Origin: Nitrososphaerota archaeon
GTDB lineage: Archaea; Thermoproteota; Nitrososphaeria; Nitrososphaerales; Gagatemarchaeaceae
Assembly: GCA_005877185.1 (NCBI GenBank)
Contig: VBPQ01000090.1
Span: forward strand, 1-6,246
Reading direction: 5' to 3'
DNA length: 6,246 bases
This document shows, piece after piece, positions 6,057 through 6,246 of this stretch. Numbering within the stretch: the first letter of the stretch is position 1; every line of letters starts with the position of its first letter. A program made the position numbers and the translations under genes. The notes beneath the pieces were generated by a model, which saw only the letters and a program-made list of their open reading frames with translations, did no database searches and was not told the DNA's origin.

Positions 6057-6061
6057 AAAAT

Positions 6062-6067
6062 CTCCAC
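6062..6067 (-). promoter_or_regulatory. Shine-Dalgarno site of the hydrolase gene
   Basis: On the minus strand GTGGAG lies 5 nt before the ATG at 6056, giving well-placed pairing with the 16S rRNA tail. This fixes the hydrolase start. Confidence 0.6.
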
Positions 6068-6092
6068 AATATTTGTAGACGTCGCAAGCTGT

Positions 6093-6101
6093 TCAATAAA
6101 T
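6093..6101 (-). promoter_or_regulatory. TATA-like box of the hydrolase gene
   Basis: The minus strand reads ATTTATTGA, centred near 6097. An archaeal start site about 26 nt downstream would fall near 6071 and leave a leader of about 15 nt that contains the Shine-Dalgarno. A second AT-rich patch (AAATATTG, 6067-6075) is too close to the ATG to be the TATA box. Confidence 0.4.
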
Positions 6102-6161
6102 CATACTACCGGCCTTCTCCGAGGCCACAATCCGCCTGTTGGAGGGAAAGGCAATCGAGAC

Positions 6162-6181
6162 ACAGGCACAGACAGGCACAG
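6162..6181. repeat. two perfect tandem copies of ACAGGCACAG
   Basis: The 10-base unit occurs at 6162-6171 and again at 6172-6181 without a gap, between the hydrolase promoter and the tRNA terminator. Only two copies are present. It could be slippage, or a binding site; no function is evident. Confidence 0.55.
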
Positions 6182-6183
6182 GC

Positions 6184-6193
6184 AAAAAGGGGG
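6184..6193 (-). terminator. terminator of the minus-strand tRNA
   Basis: Read on the minus strand the sequence after the tRNA is pyrimidine-rich and ends CCCCCTTTTT, with the T5 run about 19 nt past the mature tRNA 3' end. T-runs end archaeal transcripts, so this is a reasonable terminator. Confidence 0.45.
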
Positions 6194-6206
6194 AGAGAAA
6201 CCAATG

Positions 6207-6246
6207 TGCGGTCGCCGGGATTTGAACCCGGGTCTCTGTTCCTTTC
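6207..6246 (-). tRNA. tRNA, 3' part only (cut by the window edge; identity not determinable)
   Basis: On the minus strand the sequence contains a perfect 5-bp T stem, CCGGG paired with CCCGG (6227-6231 with 6215-6219), around the invariant-type loop TTCAAAT (6220-6226). This is followed by the 7-base acceptor strand CGACCGC (6208-6214) and discriminator A at 6207. CCA is not encoded; the next bases are CAT. That is normal in many archaea and unlike most enteric-type bacteria. The matching 5' acceptor strand should be GCGGTCG beyond the window. The stretch before the T stem holds part of the variable and anticodon regions, but the anticodon itself is out of view or cannot be placed, so the amino acid is not called. 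A long variable arm of the leucine type is possible but unproven. Confidence 0.85.

Overview
The window looks archaeal. A TATA box lies 27 nt ahead of an ATG, as expected for a leaderless transcript. The tRNA at the right edge has no encoded CCA, and there is a TrpB2-type tryptophan synthase relic. Coding DNA is GC-rich with good Shine-Dalgarno sites at some genes, which would fit a mesophilic or soil archaeon such as a Nitrososphaeria/Thaumarchaeota relative. The lineage is an inference and is not proven by any marker here.

Left part (1-1595): the last codons of an unidentified gene, a non-coding gap, then a complete class-III PLP-dependent aminotransferase with all key residues. Middle (1596-3827): a divergent DEAH/RHA-type superfamily 2 helicase with a TTG start and lower third-position GC than the aminotransferase. 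It is followed within about 60 nt by an 80-residue C-terminal remnant of a TrpB2-like tryptophan synthase beta chain. The simplest reading is an accessory helicase gene that replaced or interrupted a resident trpB2.

Right part (3895-5246): a compact three-gene operon encoding a VOC (glyoxalase-fold) protein, an ArsR-family regulator and an SRPBCC/AHSA1 protein. Its genes overlap end to start. It is driven by a TATA promoter with a perfect inverted repeat between the TATA box and the start codon, a natural place for the operon's own ArsR protein to bind. Converging on it from the right is an alpha/beta hydrolase on the minus strand, with distinctly AT-richer codon use and its own promoter and Shine-Dalgarno site. 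The far right holds a short tandem repeat, a T-run terminator and the 3' part of a minus-strand tRNA cut by the window edge.

The points most worth following up are the atypical helicase next to a decayed trpB2, and the self-contained VOC-ArsR-SRPBCC operon with its candidate operator. No CRISPR array, insertion sequence or clear defence cassette was seen.
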